This document shows, in pieces, positions 42,380-53,224 of a DNA stretch of 64,000 nt. The position numbers and the translations under genes were made by a program. The notes under the pieces are model-generated. The model was not told where the DNA came from. It worked only from the letters and a program-made list of their open reading frames with translations, and did not search any database. The stretch covers positions 2,256,173 to 2,320,172 of the forward strand of contig NZ_KL448323.1 in assembly GCF_000709345.1 (NCBI RefSeq). Direction: 5' to 3'. The stretch is from Polaromonas glacialis. GTDB taxonomy: Bacteria; Pseudomonadota; Gammaproteobacteria; Burkholderiales; Burkholderiaceae_C. The first letter of the stretch is position 1. Every line of letters begins with the position of its first letter.

Positions 42380-44427
42380 GCGCCCAGGCGGTCAAGCGCC
42401 TGCTGCAGTTCGGTGGCGGTGAACGGCTTTTTCAGCAGCGAAACCCCGGCAGGCGCGCCGCCGGCTCCAGGTGCGGCATCGCCGTCGGCGTAACCGCTGA
42501 TCAGCAGGGCCTTCACATGCGGCGCGCGCTGGCTCGCCGCACTGCACAGCGCCCGGCCATCCATGCCGCCAGGCATCACCAGGTCCGACACCAGGATGCC
42601 CACGGTGGGCACGCTGGCCAGCAGTTGCAGGGCATCGGCCGCATGGTCGGCCTCGATCACCGGATAGCCCAGGCCGACCAGCTGCAGCCGGATCACCCGG
42701 CGCACGTCGGGGTCGTCCTCGACGAGCAGCACCAGCGGGCGCTGCGCGCCGTGCCGGCTGGCCAGCGCCTGCGGACCCGGCAGCGTTTCGGCTTCGAGCT
42801 CTTCGTCGTCGGTGCAGGGCAGCACCAGCGTGACCACGCAGCCTTCGCCCAGCGCGCTCTGGATGCAGATGCCGCCGCCCGACTGCTTGGCAAAGCCATA
42901 CACCATCGACAGCCCCAGGCCGCTGCCCGAGCCGAAACGCTTGGTGGTGAAAAAAGGCTCGGAGGCGCGCGCCTGCGTGGCCGCGTCCATGCCGATGCCG
43001 GTGTCGGACACGCTCAGCGCCACGTAGCAGCCCGGCGCCACGTCGAAATCGGCCGCCTGCGCCGCGCCAAGCACCGTGCGCGCGGCCTGGATCGTCAGCT
43101 GGCCGCCCTCGGGCATGGCGTCGCGCGCGTTCAGCGCCAGATTCAGCAAGGCGTTTTCGAGCTGCTGGGCGTCGGTCATCGCATGGACCGGCTCGTCCAC
43201 CGGCGAGGCCGTCACCGTGATAGAGGCCGGCAGGGTGCGCTTGAGCAGCAGCAGTGTTTCGTTCACCAGGTCGGCCATGTTCACCGAGCGCAGCGACAGC
43301 GGCTGCTTGCGTGCAAAGGCCAGCAGCCGCTTGATCAGCGAGGCGCCCCGGCGCGAGGCCTTCAGTGCTGGCGCCACGTATTCGCCAATGTCCGGATCGT
43401 TGGGATAGCGGTCCTGCAGGGTGACCAGGTTGCCGATCACGACCGTCAGCAGGTTGTTGAAGTCATGCGCCAGGCCGCCGGTGAGCTGCCCGACGGCTTC
43501 CATCTTCTGCGCATGCACCAGCGCCGCCTGGGTGTTCTTCAGGTCGGTGATGTTGACCGACAGCACGAAGCAGCCGGCCACCCCGCCCTGGGCGTCGAGT
43601 TCGGGCACCAGTTCGCTGCGCGCATACACCAGTCGTCCGCCAGGGCGGCGCATGGCGTATTCGTAGCTGACGCGCTCGCCCTTGAGCGCCCGATGCACAT
43701 GGCGCGAAATATCGGTGTAGACCTCGTCGCCGACCACGTCGCGGATGGGCCGGCCCACCACGCCCTCGCGGACCGTGCCGAACCAGTCGGCGTAGCCCTT
43801 GTTGGCATAGCGGTAGATTTCCTGGTGGTCAAAATAGCCGATCAGCGCCGGCACGGTGTCGGTGATCAGGCGCAGGTTTTCCTCGCTGCGGCGCAGGGCC
43901 TCGGTGATGCGCTGGTTGGCGTCGTCGGCGACGATCAGGCGCCGGTTGGTCGCCTGCAGTTCATGCGTGCGCTCGGCCACCCGGCGCTCCAGCTCGGCGT
44001 TCTGCTGCTCGATCTGCTGCTCATGGCGCCGGCTGGCGGTGATGTCGGTGTACAGCGTGACAAAGCCGTTGTGCGGCAGGGGCTCGCCGCGCACCGCCAG
44101 GATCTGCCCGTCGGGTCGGTCGCGCTCGGTGTAGTGCGGCGTGAAATGCCGCGCCAGGCGCATGCGCTCGGCCACCAGTTGCTCGACATCGCCCGGCCCG
44201 TATTCGCCGCGCTCGGCGTTGTAGCGCATGAAGGACTCGAAGGTCGCGCCGACAAACGCCATGTTTTCGGGGAAATCGAGCAGGCGCAAGAAAGCCTTGT
44301 TCCAGGCGACGATGCGCAGGTTGCCGTCGATCACCGTCAACCCCTGGTCAAGCCGGTCCAGCCCGGCCTGGAGCAGCTCGTGCCGGTAGTGGATTTGCTG
44401 GGGATCGGGGGAAACGTGTGATGGCAT
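42376..44427 (-). CDS. Hybrid PAS histidine kinase with receiver domain
   Basis: 683 residues. A PAS domain at 15-150, a coiled linker (RRHEQQIEQQNAELERR), a second PAS at about 190-310, then the H-box KMEAVGQLTGGLAHDFNN. The ATPase domain shows LENALLNLALNARDAM and DTGIGM, and a C-terminal receiver shows LLVEDDPDVRR and LVSDLVMPGG. There is no transmembrane helix, so it is a cytosolic sensor. The HDFNN box places it in the HPK4-like class. The internal receiver may act as a brake on transfer to the OmpR-type partner. Confidence 0.93.
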   Translation of the reverse strand: MPSHVSPDPQQIHYRHELLQAGLDRLDQGLTVIDGNLRIVAWNKAFLRLLDFPENMAFVGATFESFMRYNAERGEYGPGDVEQLVAERMRLARHFTPHYTERDRPDGQILAVRGEPLPHNGFVTLYTDITASRRHEQQIEQQNAELERRVAERTHELQATNRRLIVADDANQRITEALRRSEENLRLITDTVPALIGYFDHQEIYRYANKGYADWFGTVREGVVGRPIRDVVGDEVYTDISRHVHRALKGERVSYEYAMRRPGGRLVYARSELVPELDAQGGVAGCFVLSVNITDLKNTQAALVHAQKMEAVGQLTGGLAHDFNNLLTVVIGNLVTLQDRYPNDPDIGEYVAPALKASRRGASLIKRLLAFARKQPLSLRSVNMADLVNETLLLLKRTLPASITVTASPVDEPVHAMTDAQQLENALLNLALNARDAMPEGGQLTIQAARTVLGAAQAADFDVAPGCYVALSVSDTGIGMDAATQARASEPFFTTKRFGSGSGLGLSMVYGFAKQSGGGICIQSALGEGCVVTLVLPCTDDEELEAETLPGPQALASRHGAQRPLVLLVEDDPDVRRVIRLQLVGLGYPVIEADHAADALQLLASVPTVGILVSDLVMPGGMDGRALCSAASQRAPHVKALLISGYADGDAAPGAGGAPAGVSLLKKPFTATELQQALDRLGA

Positions 44428-44609
44428 GAAAGGCAGGCTCCGGCGGATTGGCCCATTCTAGGGCGCTGCCGCGCTGGCCGGAAGGCCGCAATCATTCGAT
44501 ACATTTGCCCTGAAATTGCGCAACAGTCGAATGCCATCATCGAATCCACCTCTTCACAGAGGATGCACTTCACGCCTGCTGATGGCGCCAAAACCAGGAG
44601 ACTGCCGAC

Positions 44610-46250
44610 ATGCCCACGACCGCCTATGACAATGGACTCGAACGCAACAGCGCGAACTACACCGCGCTGTCCCCCATCAGTTTCCTGGAGCGCTCGGCAC
44701 GCGTCTACCCTGACCGCGAATCGCTGATTCACGGCGACACGCGTTTTACCTGGGCGCAGACCTATGCGCGCTGCCGCCGCCAGGCCAGCGCGCTGGCGCG
44801 GCGCGGCGTCGGTGTGGGCGACACCGTCGCGGCCATGCTGCCGAACACGCCGCCGATGTTCGAGGCGCATTTCGGCGTTCCGATGCTGGGAGCGGTGCTC
44901 AACACCCTGAACACCCGGTTAGACGCCGAAGCGCTGGCCTTCATGCTCGACCACGGCGAAGCCAAGGTGCTGCTGACCGACCGCGAATTCTCACCCCTGA
45001 TCGAGCGGGCGCTCAACCTGATGCGCCAGCCCCGCCCGCTGGTCATCGACGTCGATGACCCGATGCACGAAGGCGGCACGCTGCTGGGCGAAATGGACTA
45101 CGAGGCCTTCCTGCAGACCGGCGACGAAGCCTACGAATGGTCGCTGCCCTCCGACGAATGGAACGCGATTGCGCTGAACTACACCAGCGGCACCACCGGC
45201 AACCCCAAAGGCGTGGTCACGCACCACCGGGGCGCCTACCTGAACGCCGTGTCCAACGTGGTGACCTGGGAAATGCCGCGCCATTCGGTATATTTGTGGA
45301 CGCTGCCGATGTTCCATTGCAACGGCTGGTGCTTTCCCTGGACGCTGGCGCTGCAGGCGGGCGTCAGCGTGTGCCTGCGCAAGGTCGATCCGGCGCTGAT
45401 CTTCTCGCTGGTCCGCGAACACCGCGTCACGCATTTGTGCGGCGCGCCGATTGTCTATGGCCTCCTGATCAATGCGCCGCAGGTGCTGCGCGCCGGCATC
45501 TCGCACCCGATTGCCGGCCTGATCGCCGGTGCGGCGCCGCCGGCCGCCATCATCGAAGGCTGCGAGCGCATCGGCATCGACATCACGCATGTCTATGGCC
45601 TGACCGAGGTCTACGGCCCGGCGGCCGTCTGCGCCAAGCAGGCCGGCTGGGACCAGTTGCCGATTGGCGAGCGCGCCGCGCTCAATGCGCGCCAGGGCGT
45701 GGCCTACCCGATGCAGCAGGCCATTGCCGTGCTGAACCCCGAAACCATGCAGCCGGTGCCCGCCGACGGCGAGACGATGGGCGAGATTTTCTTCCGGGGC
45801 AACCTGGTGATGAAGGGCTACCTGAAAAACCCGCAGGCCACGGCCGAAGCCTTTGCCGGCGGCTGGTTCCACACCGGCGACCTGGCGGTGGTGCATCCGG
45901 ACGGCTACGTCAAGATCAAGGACCGCAGCAAGGACGTGATCATCTCCGGCGGCGAAAACATCTCCAGCCTGGAAGTCGAGGAAGTGCTGTACCGCCACCC
46001 GGCCGTGATGGTCGCCGCCGTGGTCGCCAAGCCCGACGACAAATGGGGCGAGGTGCCTTGCGCCTATATCGAACTGTGCGAGGGCGCCAGCGTGACCGAG
46101 GCCGAGATCATCGAGCATTGCCGCGCGCAGCTGGCGCGCTTCAAGGTGCCCAAGCAGGTCCTGTTCGGCACGCTGCCGAAAACCTCGACCGGAAAAATCC
46201 AGAAGTTCGTGCTCCGCGAGCAGATGCGCTCGGCGTCCGCCATGGAATGA
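44610..46250 (+). CDS. Acyl-CoA synthetase (AMP-forming)
   Basis: 546 residues. The P-loop-like motif YTSGTTGNPKGVV lies at about residues 191-203, YGLTEVYGP near 331, and the hinge/Lys motif RSKDVIISGGENISS ... KTSTGKIQKF near the C-terminus. The close match to medium/long-chain acyl-CoA ligases of the FadD3/AlkK type suggests fatty-acid activation, feeding the dehydrogenase genes downstream. CAGGAG nine bases before the ATG. Confidence 0.93.
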   Translation: MPTTAYDNGLERNSANYTALSPISFLERSARVYPDRESLIHGDTRFTWAQTYARCRRQASALARRGVGVGDTVAAMLPNTPPMFEAHFGVPMLGAVLNTLNTRLDAEALAFMLDHGEAKVLLTDREFSPLIERALNLMRQPRPLVIDVDDPMHEGGTLLGEMDYEAFLQTGDEAYEWSLPSDEWNAIALNYTSGTTGNPKGVVTHHRGAYLNAVSNVVTWEMPRHSVYLWTLPMFHCNGWCFPWTLALQAGVSVCLRKVDPALIFSLVREHRVTHLCGAPIVYGLLINAPQVLRAGISHPIAGLIAGAAPPAAIIEGCERIGIDITHVYGLTEVYGPAAVCAKQAGWDQLPIGERAALNARQGVAYPMQQAIAVLNPETMQPVPADGETMGEIFFRGNLVMKGYLKNPQATAEAFAGGWFHTGDLAVVHPDGYVKIKDRSKDVIISGGENISSLEVEEVLYRHPAVMVAAVVAKPDDKWGEVPCAYIELCEGASVTEAEIIEHCRAQLARFKVPKQVLFGTLPKTSTGKIQKFVLREQMRSASAME

Positions 46251-46302
46251 ACGGCGCACGCCCGGCGTAATGCCTTGAAGCCATCGGAGCCGCACCGGTG
46301 GT

Positions 46303-46368
46303 TACTCCTGAATTCATAGCTGGTTGCACACGACTGGCCTGCGCAACAGGCACTTTTACTTAAAAATC
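46303..46368 (+). repeat. Dispersed repeat, copy 9
   Basis: gaattcatagctggttgcac, acgactggcc, tgcgcaacaggc, T-run. It ends one base before the ETF-QO start codon, so the leader of that gene is repeat sequence. Confidence 0.65.
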
Positions 46369-48054
46369 ATGACTCCAGCAGAAATCCTGGCCCAGTTCGG
46401 CCCTAGAGAATCGATGGACTACGACGTGGTCGTGGTCGGCGGCGGCCCGGGCGGGCTGTCGGCGGCGATTCGCCTGAAGCAACTGGCGGCTGAAAAAGGC
46501 ACGGAGCTGTCGGTGGTCGTGCTCGAAAAAGGCTCCGAGCCCGGCGCGCACATCCTGTCGGGCGCGGTCATGGACCCTAGAGCCCTCACCGAGCTGATCC
46601 CCGACTGGAAGGCGCTGGGCGCGCCCTTGACGCAGCCGGTCACGGCCGACGAAGTGCTGTTCCTGAGCGAGACCGGCGCGACCAAAACGCCGGCGTTCTT
46701 CGTGCCCGACTGCTTTCACAACGACGGCAACTTCGTCATCAGCCTGGGCAACGTCACGCGCTGGCTGGCGAGTCAAGCCGAAAGCCTGGGCGTGGAAATC
46801 TTTCCCGGCTTTGCCGCCGCCGAAGTGCTGTACAACGACGACGGCTCTGTCCGGGGCGTGGCCACGGGCAACCTGGGCGTGGGCAAGGACGGCGAGCCCA
46901 CGGAGAACTTTCAATTGGGCATGGAACTGCTGGGTAAGTACACGGTGTTTGCCGAAGGCGCGCGCGGCCACCTGGGCCGCCAGCTCATCAGCCGCTTCAA
47001 GCTGGACGAAGGCCGCGACCCACAGGCCTACGCGCTGGGCGTGAAGGAACTCTGGGAAATCGACCCCGCCAAGCACCAGCCGGGACTGGTCGTTCACACC
47101 GCCGGCTGGCCGATGACGAGCGACACCTACGGCGGCGGCTTTTTGTACCACCTCGATGGCAACCAGGTCACGCTGGGCTTTGTCACCGGGCTGGACTACA
47201 GCAATCCCTACCTGAGCCCCTTCGAGGAAATGCAGCGCTGGAAGACGCACCCGGCGATCCGCAAATACCTGGAGGGCGGCAAGCGCATCGGCTACGGCGC
47301 GCGGGCACTGACCGCCGGCGGCGCCTTGAGCCTGCCAAAAACCGTGTTTCCCGGCGGCGCGCTGATCGGCTGCGAGGCGGGTTATCTGAACGCGGCGCGC
47401 ATCAAGGGCAGCCACGCGGCGATCAAGACGGGCATGCTGGCGGCCGAGGCGGCGTACGAAGCCGTGACGGCAGGCCGGCACCATGATGAACTGGGCAGCT
47501 ACCCCGAGGCGTACGCAGCGAGCTGGCTGGCCAAAGAGCTGAACCAGTCGCGCAACTTCAAGTCGTGGTTCAAGAAGGGCCTGTACGTGGGCGCGTTGAT
47601 GACGGGCGTCGAGCACTGGCTGCTGCCGCGCATCGGCGTGAAGAGCCCGCCGTGGACGATCCACCGTCACAAGCCCGATTACGCGATGCTCAGGCCGGCA
47701 TCGGAGTGCCAGCCCATCGTTTACCCCAAGCCGGACAACAAGCTGACCTTTGACCGCCTCACGTCGGTGTTCATCAGCAACACCAACCACGAGGAGCACC
47801 AGCCCGCGCACCTGACGCTCAAGGACGCCAGCGTGCCGGTCAGCATCAACCTGGCCCGGTTCGCCGGCCCCGAGAGCCGCTACTGCCCGGCCGGGGTGTA
47901 CGAATACGTCAAGAACGCCGACAACACAGACCGCCTGCAGATCAACGCGCAGAACTGCGTTCACTGCAAGACCTGCGACATCAAGGACCCGACGCAAAAC
48001 ATCGTCTGGGTCACCCCAGAGGGCGGCGGCGGGCCGAACTACAGCGGCATGTAA
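46369..48054 (+). CDS. Electron-transfer flavoprotein-ubiquinone oxidoreductase
   Basis: 561 residues. FAD-binding DVVVVGGGPGGLSAAIRL at about 19-36, the ubiquinone-side helix region in the middle (GLYVGALMTGVEHWLL), and a C-terminal 4Fe-4S motif with CPAGVYEY and CVHCKTCDIKDP. It passes electrons from acyl-CoA dehydrogenases via ETF to ubiquinone, which matches its place in the beta-oxidation cluster. ATG at 46369; no good ribosome site, as the leader is a repeat. Confidence 0.96.
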   Translation: MTPAEILAQFGPRESMDYDVVVVGGGPGGLSAAIRLKQLAAEKGTELSVVVLEKGSEPGAHILSGAVMDPRALTELIPDWKALGAPLTQPVTADEVLFLSETGATKTPAFFVPDCFHNDGNFVISLGNVTRWLASQAESLGVEIFPGFAAAEVLYNDDGSVRGVATGNLGVGKDGEPTENFQLGMELLGKYTVFAEGARGHLGRQLISRFKLDEGRDPQAYALGVKELWEIDPAKHQPGLVVHTAGWPMTSDTYGGGFLYHLDGNQVTLGFVTGLDYSNPYLSPFEEMQRWKTHPAIRKYLEGGKRIGYGARALTAGGALSLPKTVFPGGALIGCEAGYLNAARIKGSHAAIKTGMLAAEAAYEAVTAGRHHDELGSYPEAYAASWLAKELNQSRNFKSWFKKGLYVGALMTGVEHWLLPRIGVKSPPWTIHRHKPDYAMLRPASECQPIVYPKPDNKLTFDRLTSVFISNTNHEEHQPAHLTLKDASVPVSINLARFAGPESRYCPAGVYEYVKNADNTDRLQINAQNCVHCKTCDIKDPTQNIVWVTPEGGGGPNYSGM

Positions 48055-48103
48055 CGCCTCTTCGAAACATTCAACCCTTTAATCCACAACACGAGACACC
48101 GAC

Positions 48104-48580
48104 ATGAACGAACTGAACGGCTACGACATCGAAGACCTGAGCGTGGGCATGATGGCGGTATTTTCCAAGACCATCACTGAAGCCGACATCGTGCTGTTTG
48201 CCGGCGTGTCGGGCGACTGCAACGCCATCCACATCAACGAAGAGTACGCCGCCACGACCGCCTTCAAGGGCCGCATCGCCCACGGCTTCCTGTCGGCCAG
48301 CGTGATCTCGGCGGCGGTCGCCAACCGCCTGCCCGGCCCCGGCGCCATCTACATGGACCAGCACCTGAAGTTCCTGGCGCCGGTGCGGCCCGGCGACACC
48401 GTGCATGCCACCGTCAAGGTGCGCGAAGTCATCGCCGACCGTGGCCGCGTGGTGCTGCACACCACCTGCAGCGTCAAGGGCGTCGTGGTCATCGACGGCG
48501 AAGCGCTGGTCAAGGTCGATTCATCGGCCCGGCGCGCCACCAAGGCTGCCGCGCTGCTGGCCGCCCCGACCGCCGCCTGA
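48104..48580 (+). CDS. MaoC-like (R)-specific enoyl-CoA hydratase
   Basis: 158 residues with a single hot-dog fold. The hydratase dyad D/H is in FAGVSGDCNAIHINEEYA, and GRIAHGFLSASVIS follows, as in PhaJ. It supplies (R)-3-hydroxyacyl-CoA, for example for polyhydroxyalkanoate, or hydrates enoyl-CoA in oxidation. Lies between ETF-QO and the acyl-CoA dehydrogenase. Confidence 0.9.
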   Translation: MNELNGYDIEDLSVGMMAVFSKTITEADIVLFAGVSGDCNAIHINEEYAATTAFKGRIAHGFLSASVISAAVANRLPGPGAIYMDQHLKFLAPVRPGDTVHATVKVREVIADRGRVVLHTTCSVKGVVVIDGEALVKVDSSARRATKAAALLAAPTAA

Positions 48581-48613
48581 ATCCCGTTCAACACTCACAC
48601 CAGAAAACACCCC

Positions 48614-50395
48614 ATGAGCTACCAAGCCCCCCTGAAAGACATGCTGTTCGCCATGCAGGAACTCGCCGGCCTTCCCAAGGTCAGCGCCCTGCCCGGCTTT
48701 GAAGACTATGACCTGGACACCGCCCAGGCCGTGCTCGAAGAGTCCGCCAAGTTCTGCGAAAGCGTCGTCGCGCCGCTGAACTGGGAAGGCGACCAGAAGC
48801 CGAGCAGCTGGAAAGACGGCGTCGTCACCACCACGCCCGGCTTCAAGGACGCCTTCAGGCAGTTTGCCGAAGGCGGCTGGCAAGGCGTGATCCACCCGGC
48901 CGAGTTTGGCGGCCAGGGCCTGCCCAAGCTGATTGCCACGCCCTGCGCCGAGATGCTGCACGCCGCCAACATGTCGTTCGCGCTGTGCCCGATGCTGACC
49001 GATGGCGCCATCGAGGCGTTGCTGGTCGCGGGCAGCGATGAGCTCAAGCGCAAGTTCGCAGCCAGGCTTATCAGCGGCGAATGGACCGGAACGATGAACC
49101 TGACCGAGCCGCAGGCCGGAAGCGACCTGGCAGCGGTTCGCAGCCGCGCCGAGCCGCAGGAAGACGGCACCTACAAGGTCTTCGGCACCAAGATCTACAT
49201 CACCTACGGCGAACACGACATGACCGGGAACATCGTTCACCTGGTGCTGGCCCGCGTGCCTGGCGCGCCCGAGGGCGTCAAGGGCATCAGCCTGTTCGTC
49301 GTGCCCAAGTTCATGGTCGGCGACGACGGCAGCCTGGGTGCGCGCAACGACGTGCATTGCGTCAGCATCGAGCACAAGCTCGGCATCAAGGCCAGCCCGA
49401 CCGCCGTGCTGCAGTTCGGCGACCATGGCGGCGCGGTCGGCTACCTGATCGGCGAGGAAAACCGTGGCCTCGAATACATGTTCATCATGATGAACGCTGC
49501 CCGCTTTGCCGTGGGCATGCAGGGCATCGCGATTGCCGACCGCGCCTACCAAAAAGCCGTGCGCTTCGCGCATGACCGCGCCCAGAGCCGCGACCTGGCG
49601 GGATCAAGCGGCCCGGTCGCCATCATCCACCACCCCGATGTCAAGCGCATGCTGCTGACCATGCGCGCCCATGTCGAGGGCGCACGCGCCCTGGCCTACG
49701 TGGCCGCCGCCGCCAGCGACGCGGCCCACCACGCGGTCAGTGAACCCATCCGGGCACACAACCAGGCGCTGTACGAATACCTGGTTCCCGTCATCAAGGG
49801 GTTTTCGACCGAGATGTCCATCGACATGGCCAGCCTGGGCATTCAGGTCCACGGCGGCATGGGTTACATCGAGGAAACCGGCGCCGCCCAGTACCTGCGC
49901 GATGCCCGCATCCTGACCATCTACGAAGGCACCACCGCCATCCAGGCCAACGACCTCGTCGGCCGCAAGACGCTGCGCGACAAGGGCGCCGTGGCCAGGT
50001 CGCTGTGCGACCAGATCGCCGCCACCGAACAAGACCTGGCTGCACATGAAAACGACGACTGCAGCGCCATGCTTGACGCCTTGCGCCAGGGCCGCCTGGC
50101 GCTTGAAAAGACCATCGACTTCATCGTCGCCAATGGCAGGAGCGAGCCGAAAACGGTCTACGCCGGCGCGGTGAACTACCTGAAACTGGCCGGCGTGGTG
50201 CTGTGCGGCTGGCAGATGGCTAGAGCCCTGATGGTCGCCCTGGACAAGATGGACAGCGACCCGGCGTTTTTTACCGCCAAGCTGGTCACCGCCCGCTTCT
50301 ACGCCGAATCGGTGCTGACGCAGGCACCCGGACTGGCCCAAGGTATCTGCCTGGCCGGCCCGACCACCAACCGCATGTCGGTTGAGCTGTTCTGA
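48614..50395 (+). CDS. Acyl-CoA dehydrogenase (long form)
   Basis: 593 residues, the roughly 600-residue class of AidB/FadE5-like enzymes. Flavin and substrate motifs: MNLTEPQAGSDLAAVRSRA, the C-terminal catalytic region GGMGYIEETGAAQYLRDARI and YEGTTAIQANDLVGRK. Extra C-terminal helices suit long-chain substrates. Oxidises acyl-CoA and hands electrons to ETF and the ETF-QO encoded upstream. Confidence 0.94.
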   Translation: MSYQAPLKDMLFAMQELAGLPKVSALPGFEDYDLDTAQAVLEESAKFCESVVAPLNWEGDQKPSSWKDGVVTTTPGFKDAFRQFAEGGWQGVIHPAEFGGQGLPKLIATPCAEMLHAANMSFALCPMLTDGAIEALLVAGSDELKRKFAARLISGEWTGTMNLTEPQAGSDLAAVRSRAEPQEDGTYKVFGTKIYITYGEHDMTGNIVHLVLARVPGAPEGVKGISLFVVPKFMVGDDGSLGARNDVHCVSIEHKLGIKASPTAVLQFGDHGGAVGYLIGEENRGLEYMFIMMNAARFAVGMQGIAIADRAYQKAVRFAHDRAQSRDLAGSSGPVAIIHHPDVKRMLLTMRAHVEGARALAYVAAAASDAAHHAVSEPIRAHNQALYEYLVPVIKGFSTEMSIDMASLGIQVHGGMGYIEETGAAQYLRDARILTIYEGTTAIQANDLVGRKTLRDKGAVARSLCDQIAATEQDLAAHENDDCSAMLDALRQGRLALEKTIDFIVANGRSEPKTVYAGAVNYLKLAGVVLCGWQMARALMVALDKMDSDPAFFTAKLVTARFYAESVLTQAPGLAQGICLAGPTTNRMSVELF

Positions 50396-50461
50396 ACGGC
50401 AGGCTGCGCTACCCCGGTTTTCTGCAAGAAATTGAATTGTTTTTTTAATGGAGGATGAAAC

Positions 50462-50779
50462 ATGAGCTCTGAAATGTATGCCCGGATTCGAACGAATCCG
50501 AAATTCAAGGAACTGGTCAGCAAGCGCGAGCGGCTGGCCTGGACACTCACCGGCATCGTCCTGGTGCTGTTTTTCGGGCTGTTCCTGACGGTGGCCTTCA
50601 ACCCGTCGGTGCTGGCGATCCGGCTGGGCGACAGTTTTGTCACCACCGGCCTGGTGATTGGCCTTTTCGAATTCGTCCTGTTCTGGGTGTTGACGGCGTA
50701 TTACGTGATCCGCGCCAATTCGGAATTTGACGCGCTGACCGAAGCGCTGCTGCGCGAATCCATGAAAGCAAAAAAATGA
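50462..50779 (+). CDS. DUF485 (YjcH-like) membrane protein
   Basis: 105 residues, two helices ([20 protein letters not shown] and [20 protein letters not shown]). DUF485 genes sit directly before actP in many proteobacteria. GGAGG precedes the ATG, and the stop overlaps the actP start by four bases. Confidence 0.93.
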   Translation: MSSEMYARIRTNPKFKELVSKRERLAWTLTGIVLVLFFGLFLTVAFNPSVLAIRLGDSFVTTGLVIGLFEFVLFWVLTAYYVIRANSEFDALTEALLRESMKAKK

Positions 50780-52449
50780 ACAAAATACTTGCAAAACTGG
50801 CCGCCGGCCTGCTGGCCCTGGGCGCCACCGGCGCGGCGATGGCTGCCGGCGCTGTGGAAATCACGCAAAAGCAGCCGCTCAACGTCCCGGCGATCATCAT
50901 GTTCGCCGTCTTTGTCGGCATGACGCTGGGCATCACCTACTGGGCGGCCAGCCGCACCAAGACCGCGTCGGACTTCTACACCGCAGGCGGCGGCATCACC
51001 GGCTTTCAAAATGGCCTGGCCATGGCTGGCGACTACATGTCGGCAGCCACCCTGCTCGGCCTGACCGCGCTGGTGTTCACCAACGGCTACGACGGCTACC
51101 TGTTCATGATTGCCTTCTTTGTCGGCTGGCCCGTCATCCTGTTTTTGATGGCAGAACGCCTTCGCAACCTGGGCAAGTTCACCTTCGCCGACATCACCTC
51201 CTACCGGCTGGACCAGGGCAAGGTCCGCACCATGGCGGCCATCGGCTCGCTGACGGTGGTGTGCTTTTACCTGATCGTGCAGATGGTCGGTGCTGGCCAG
51301 CTGATCAAGCTGCTGTTCGGCCTGGACTACCACATTGCCGTGATCGTGGTGGGCTGCCTGATGGTCGTTTACGTGACCTTCGGCGGCATGGTCGCCACCA
51401 CCTGGGTGCAGATCATCAAGGCTTGTTTGCTGCTGTTCGGCGGCACGGTCATCACGGTGCTGGCGTTCTCGCAGTTCGGCTTCAGCTTCAACACGCTGGC
51501 CGCGAAAGCCATCGAAGTCCACAAGCTCAAGGACATGCTGTTCGCCCCCGGCAAGCTGCTGCAGGACCCGGTCAATGCGATTTCGCTGGCGCTCGGCCTG
51601 ATGTTCGGCCTGGCCGGCCTGCCGCACATCCTGATGCGCTTTTTCACCGTCAACAACGCCAAGGAAGCACGCAAGTCGGTGCTGTACGCAGCCGGATTCG
51701 TCGGCTTCTTCTTCAACGTCATCCTGCTGATGGGCCTGTGCGCCATCGTCATCGTCGGCACCAACCCCGATTTCTTCGAGGGCGGCACGGTGGGCGGCAA
51801 GATCATCGGCGGCGGCAACATGGTGGCAATGCACCTGGCCAAGGCCGTGGGCGGCGACCTGCTGCTCGGCTTCCTGGCGGCGGTGGCTTTCGCGACAATT
51901 CTGGCTGTGGTGTCGGGCCTGGCACTGGCCGGCGCGTCGGCCATCTCGCACGACCTGTATGCCCGCGTGATCAAAAAAGGCAATGTGTCCGAAGCGCAGG
52001 AAATCAAGGTTTCCAAAATGGCATCTTTCGGCATCGGCCTGATCGCCGTGGTGCTGGGCATTGCCTTTGAAAAGCAGAACGTGGCCTTCATGGCGGCGCT
52101 GGCCTTCGGCATCGCAGCGGCGGGCAACTTCCCGGTGCTGTTCCTGTCGATGTACTGGAAAGACCTGACCACGCGCGGCGCATTGGCAGCCGGTTACGGT
52201 GGCTTGATTGCTGCGGTGGTGCTGGTGGTGCTGTCCAAATCCGTCTGGGTGACGGTGTTCGGCTACGCCACAGCGATCTTCCCGTACGACCAGCCGGCCC
52301 TGTTCGCCATGCCGCTGGCCTTCCTGCTGGGTTACGTGTTCTCCATCACCGACAAGAGCCCGCGCGCCGCCAAGGAACGCGAGGCGTATTCGGACCAGTG
52401 GGTTCGCGCCCAGACCGGCTTTGGCGCCGATGGCGCGGTCAGCCACTGA
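50776..52449 (+). CDS. actP: Cation/acetate symporter ActP
   Basis: 557 residues. An N-terminal signal-like helix is followed by about 13 helices of the sodium:solute symporter family. [22 protein letters not shown] and [17 protein letters not shown] are typical of ActP, including the Na-site region. It imports acetate or other short carboxylates. Coupled to the DUF485 gene; followed by a strong terminator. Confidence 0.95.
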   Translation: MNKILAKLAAGLLALGATGAAMAAGAVEITQKQPLNVPAIIMFAVFVGMTLGITYWAASRTKTASDFYTAGGGITGFQNGLAMAGDYMSAATLLGLTALVFTNGYDGYLFMIAFFVGWPVILFLMAERLRNLGKFTFADITSYRLDQGKVRTMAAIGSLTVVCFYLIVQMVGAGQLIKLLFGLDYHIAVIVVGCLMVVYVTFGGMVATTWVQIIKACLLLFGGTVITVLAFSQFGFSFNTLAAKAIEVHKLKDMLFAPGKLLQDPVNAISLALGLMFGLAGLPHILMRFFTVNNAKEARKSVLYAAGFVGFFFNVILLMGLCAIVIVGTNPDFFEGGTVGGKIIGGGNMVAMHLAKAVGGDLLLGFLAAVAFATILAVVSGLALAGASAISHDLYARVIKKGNVSEAQEIKVSKMASFGIGLIAVVLGIAFEKQNVAFMAALAFGIAAAGNFPVLFLSMYWKDLTTRGALAAGYGGLIAAVVLVVLSKSVWVTVFGYATAIFPYDQPALFAMPLAFLLGYVFSITDKSPRAAKEREAYSDQWVRAQTGFGADGAVSH

Positions 52450-52467
52450 CAGGCCGCTGAGCAAATG

Positions 52468-52498
52468 AAAAAAGCCCCGAAGTTCGGGGCTTTTTTTT
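52468..52498 (+). terminator. Rho-independent terminator after actP
   Basis: AAAGCCCCGA / TCGGGGCTTT stem with a short loop and eight T. The A-run on the left allows function in both directions. Confidence 0.93.
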
Positions 52499-52686
52499 GT
52501 GCGTCACGCGTCTATTGGCACGGATTCACCGCTGGCTGCAAGCCCCTGCCAGGCAAAGCGCGACGGTTCGGGAAGTTATCTCATCCATTGCTGTAGTTCG
52601 TCCTACTGCCCTGGCTTGCGGCAACCTACTTGCAATGTACGGTTGAGCAAGCGATAGTTGCATGCAGACGGCAATGAAAGGAAGAC

Positions 52687-53127
52687 ATGAAGAAGCTGAA
52701 AACAACGATGATCCTGGCTGCCCTGTTTTTGTCCGGCTGCGCCGCGCCGCCCCCGCCCATGCCCCCCACGACCGCCGACGTTTCAAATCCAGACCCATCG
52801 ACCCGCAAAGCGGCACTGGACGCGCAGGCACGGGGACTCCGCACAAAAATCGTTGAACGCAAGCAGAAAATCACGGTTTTCGAGGTCATGCTCACCGACG
52901 TAGAGCGCAGGGCGGCAAGGGCTCAAATCGACCTGTCCTACCTTCCCAACACCAACATCGAGTCGGAAGTTGCCACGCCACGCGCCGACAGCGATCGACT
53001 TTCTGTCGCGGTCAGGCCTTCTCCTGTTGCCGCATCCGCTGCAAAACAGTCCGTTGCAAAACCATTCGTAAAAAAACGCTCAGTGAGAAAGCCGCCAGTG
53101 AAAAAGAAAAGAATACGGCGGCAATGA
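52687..53127 (+). CDS. Small lipoprotein with basic tail
   Basis: 146 residues. Lipobox LSGC at 15-18 (MILAALFLSGCAAPPPP) predicts an acylated Cys. The middle (about 40-90) looks helical. The C-terminus is extremely basic (KKRSVRKPPVKKKRIRRQ), suited to binding peptidoglycan, LPS or another polyanion. I recognise no family. Confidence 0.72.
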   Translation: MKKLKTTMILAALFLSGCAAPPPPMPPTTADVSNPDPSTRKAALDAQARGLRTKIVERKQKITVFEVMLTDVERRAARAQIDLSYLPNTNIESEVATPRADSDRLSVAVRPSPVAASAAKQSVAKPFVKKRSVRKPPVKKKRIRRQ

Positions 53128-53224
53128 TCTCCAGTTTCTGCCCTGCTGTTGGCAGGGGGTTCTTGAAGGTCTGAACCGTGCTCCCAAGTCAACTCCCGCC
53201 ACGGTACAGGTCCGACTGCACAAG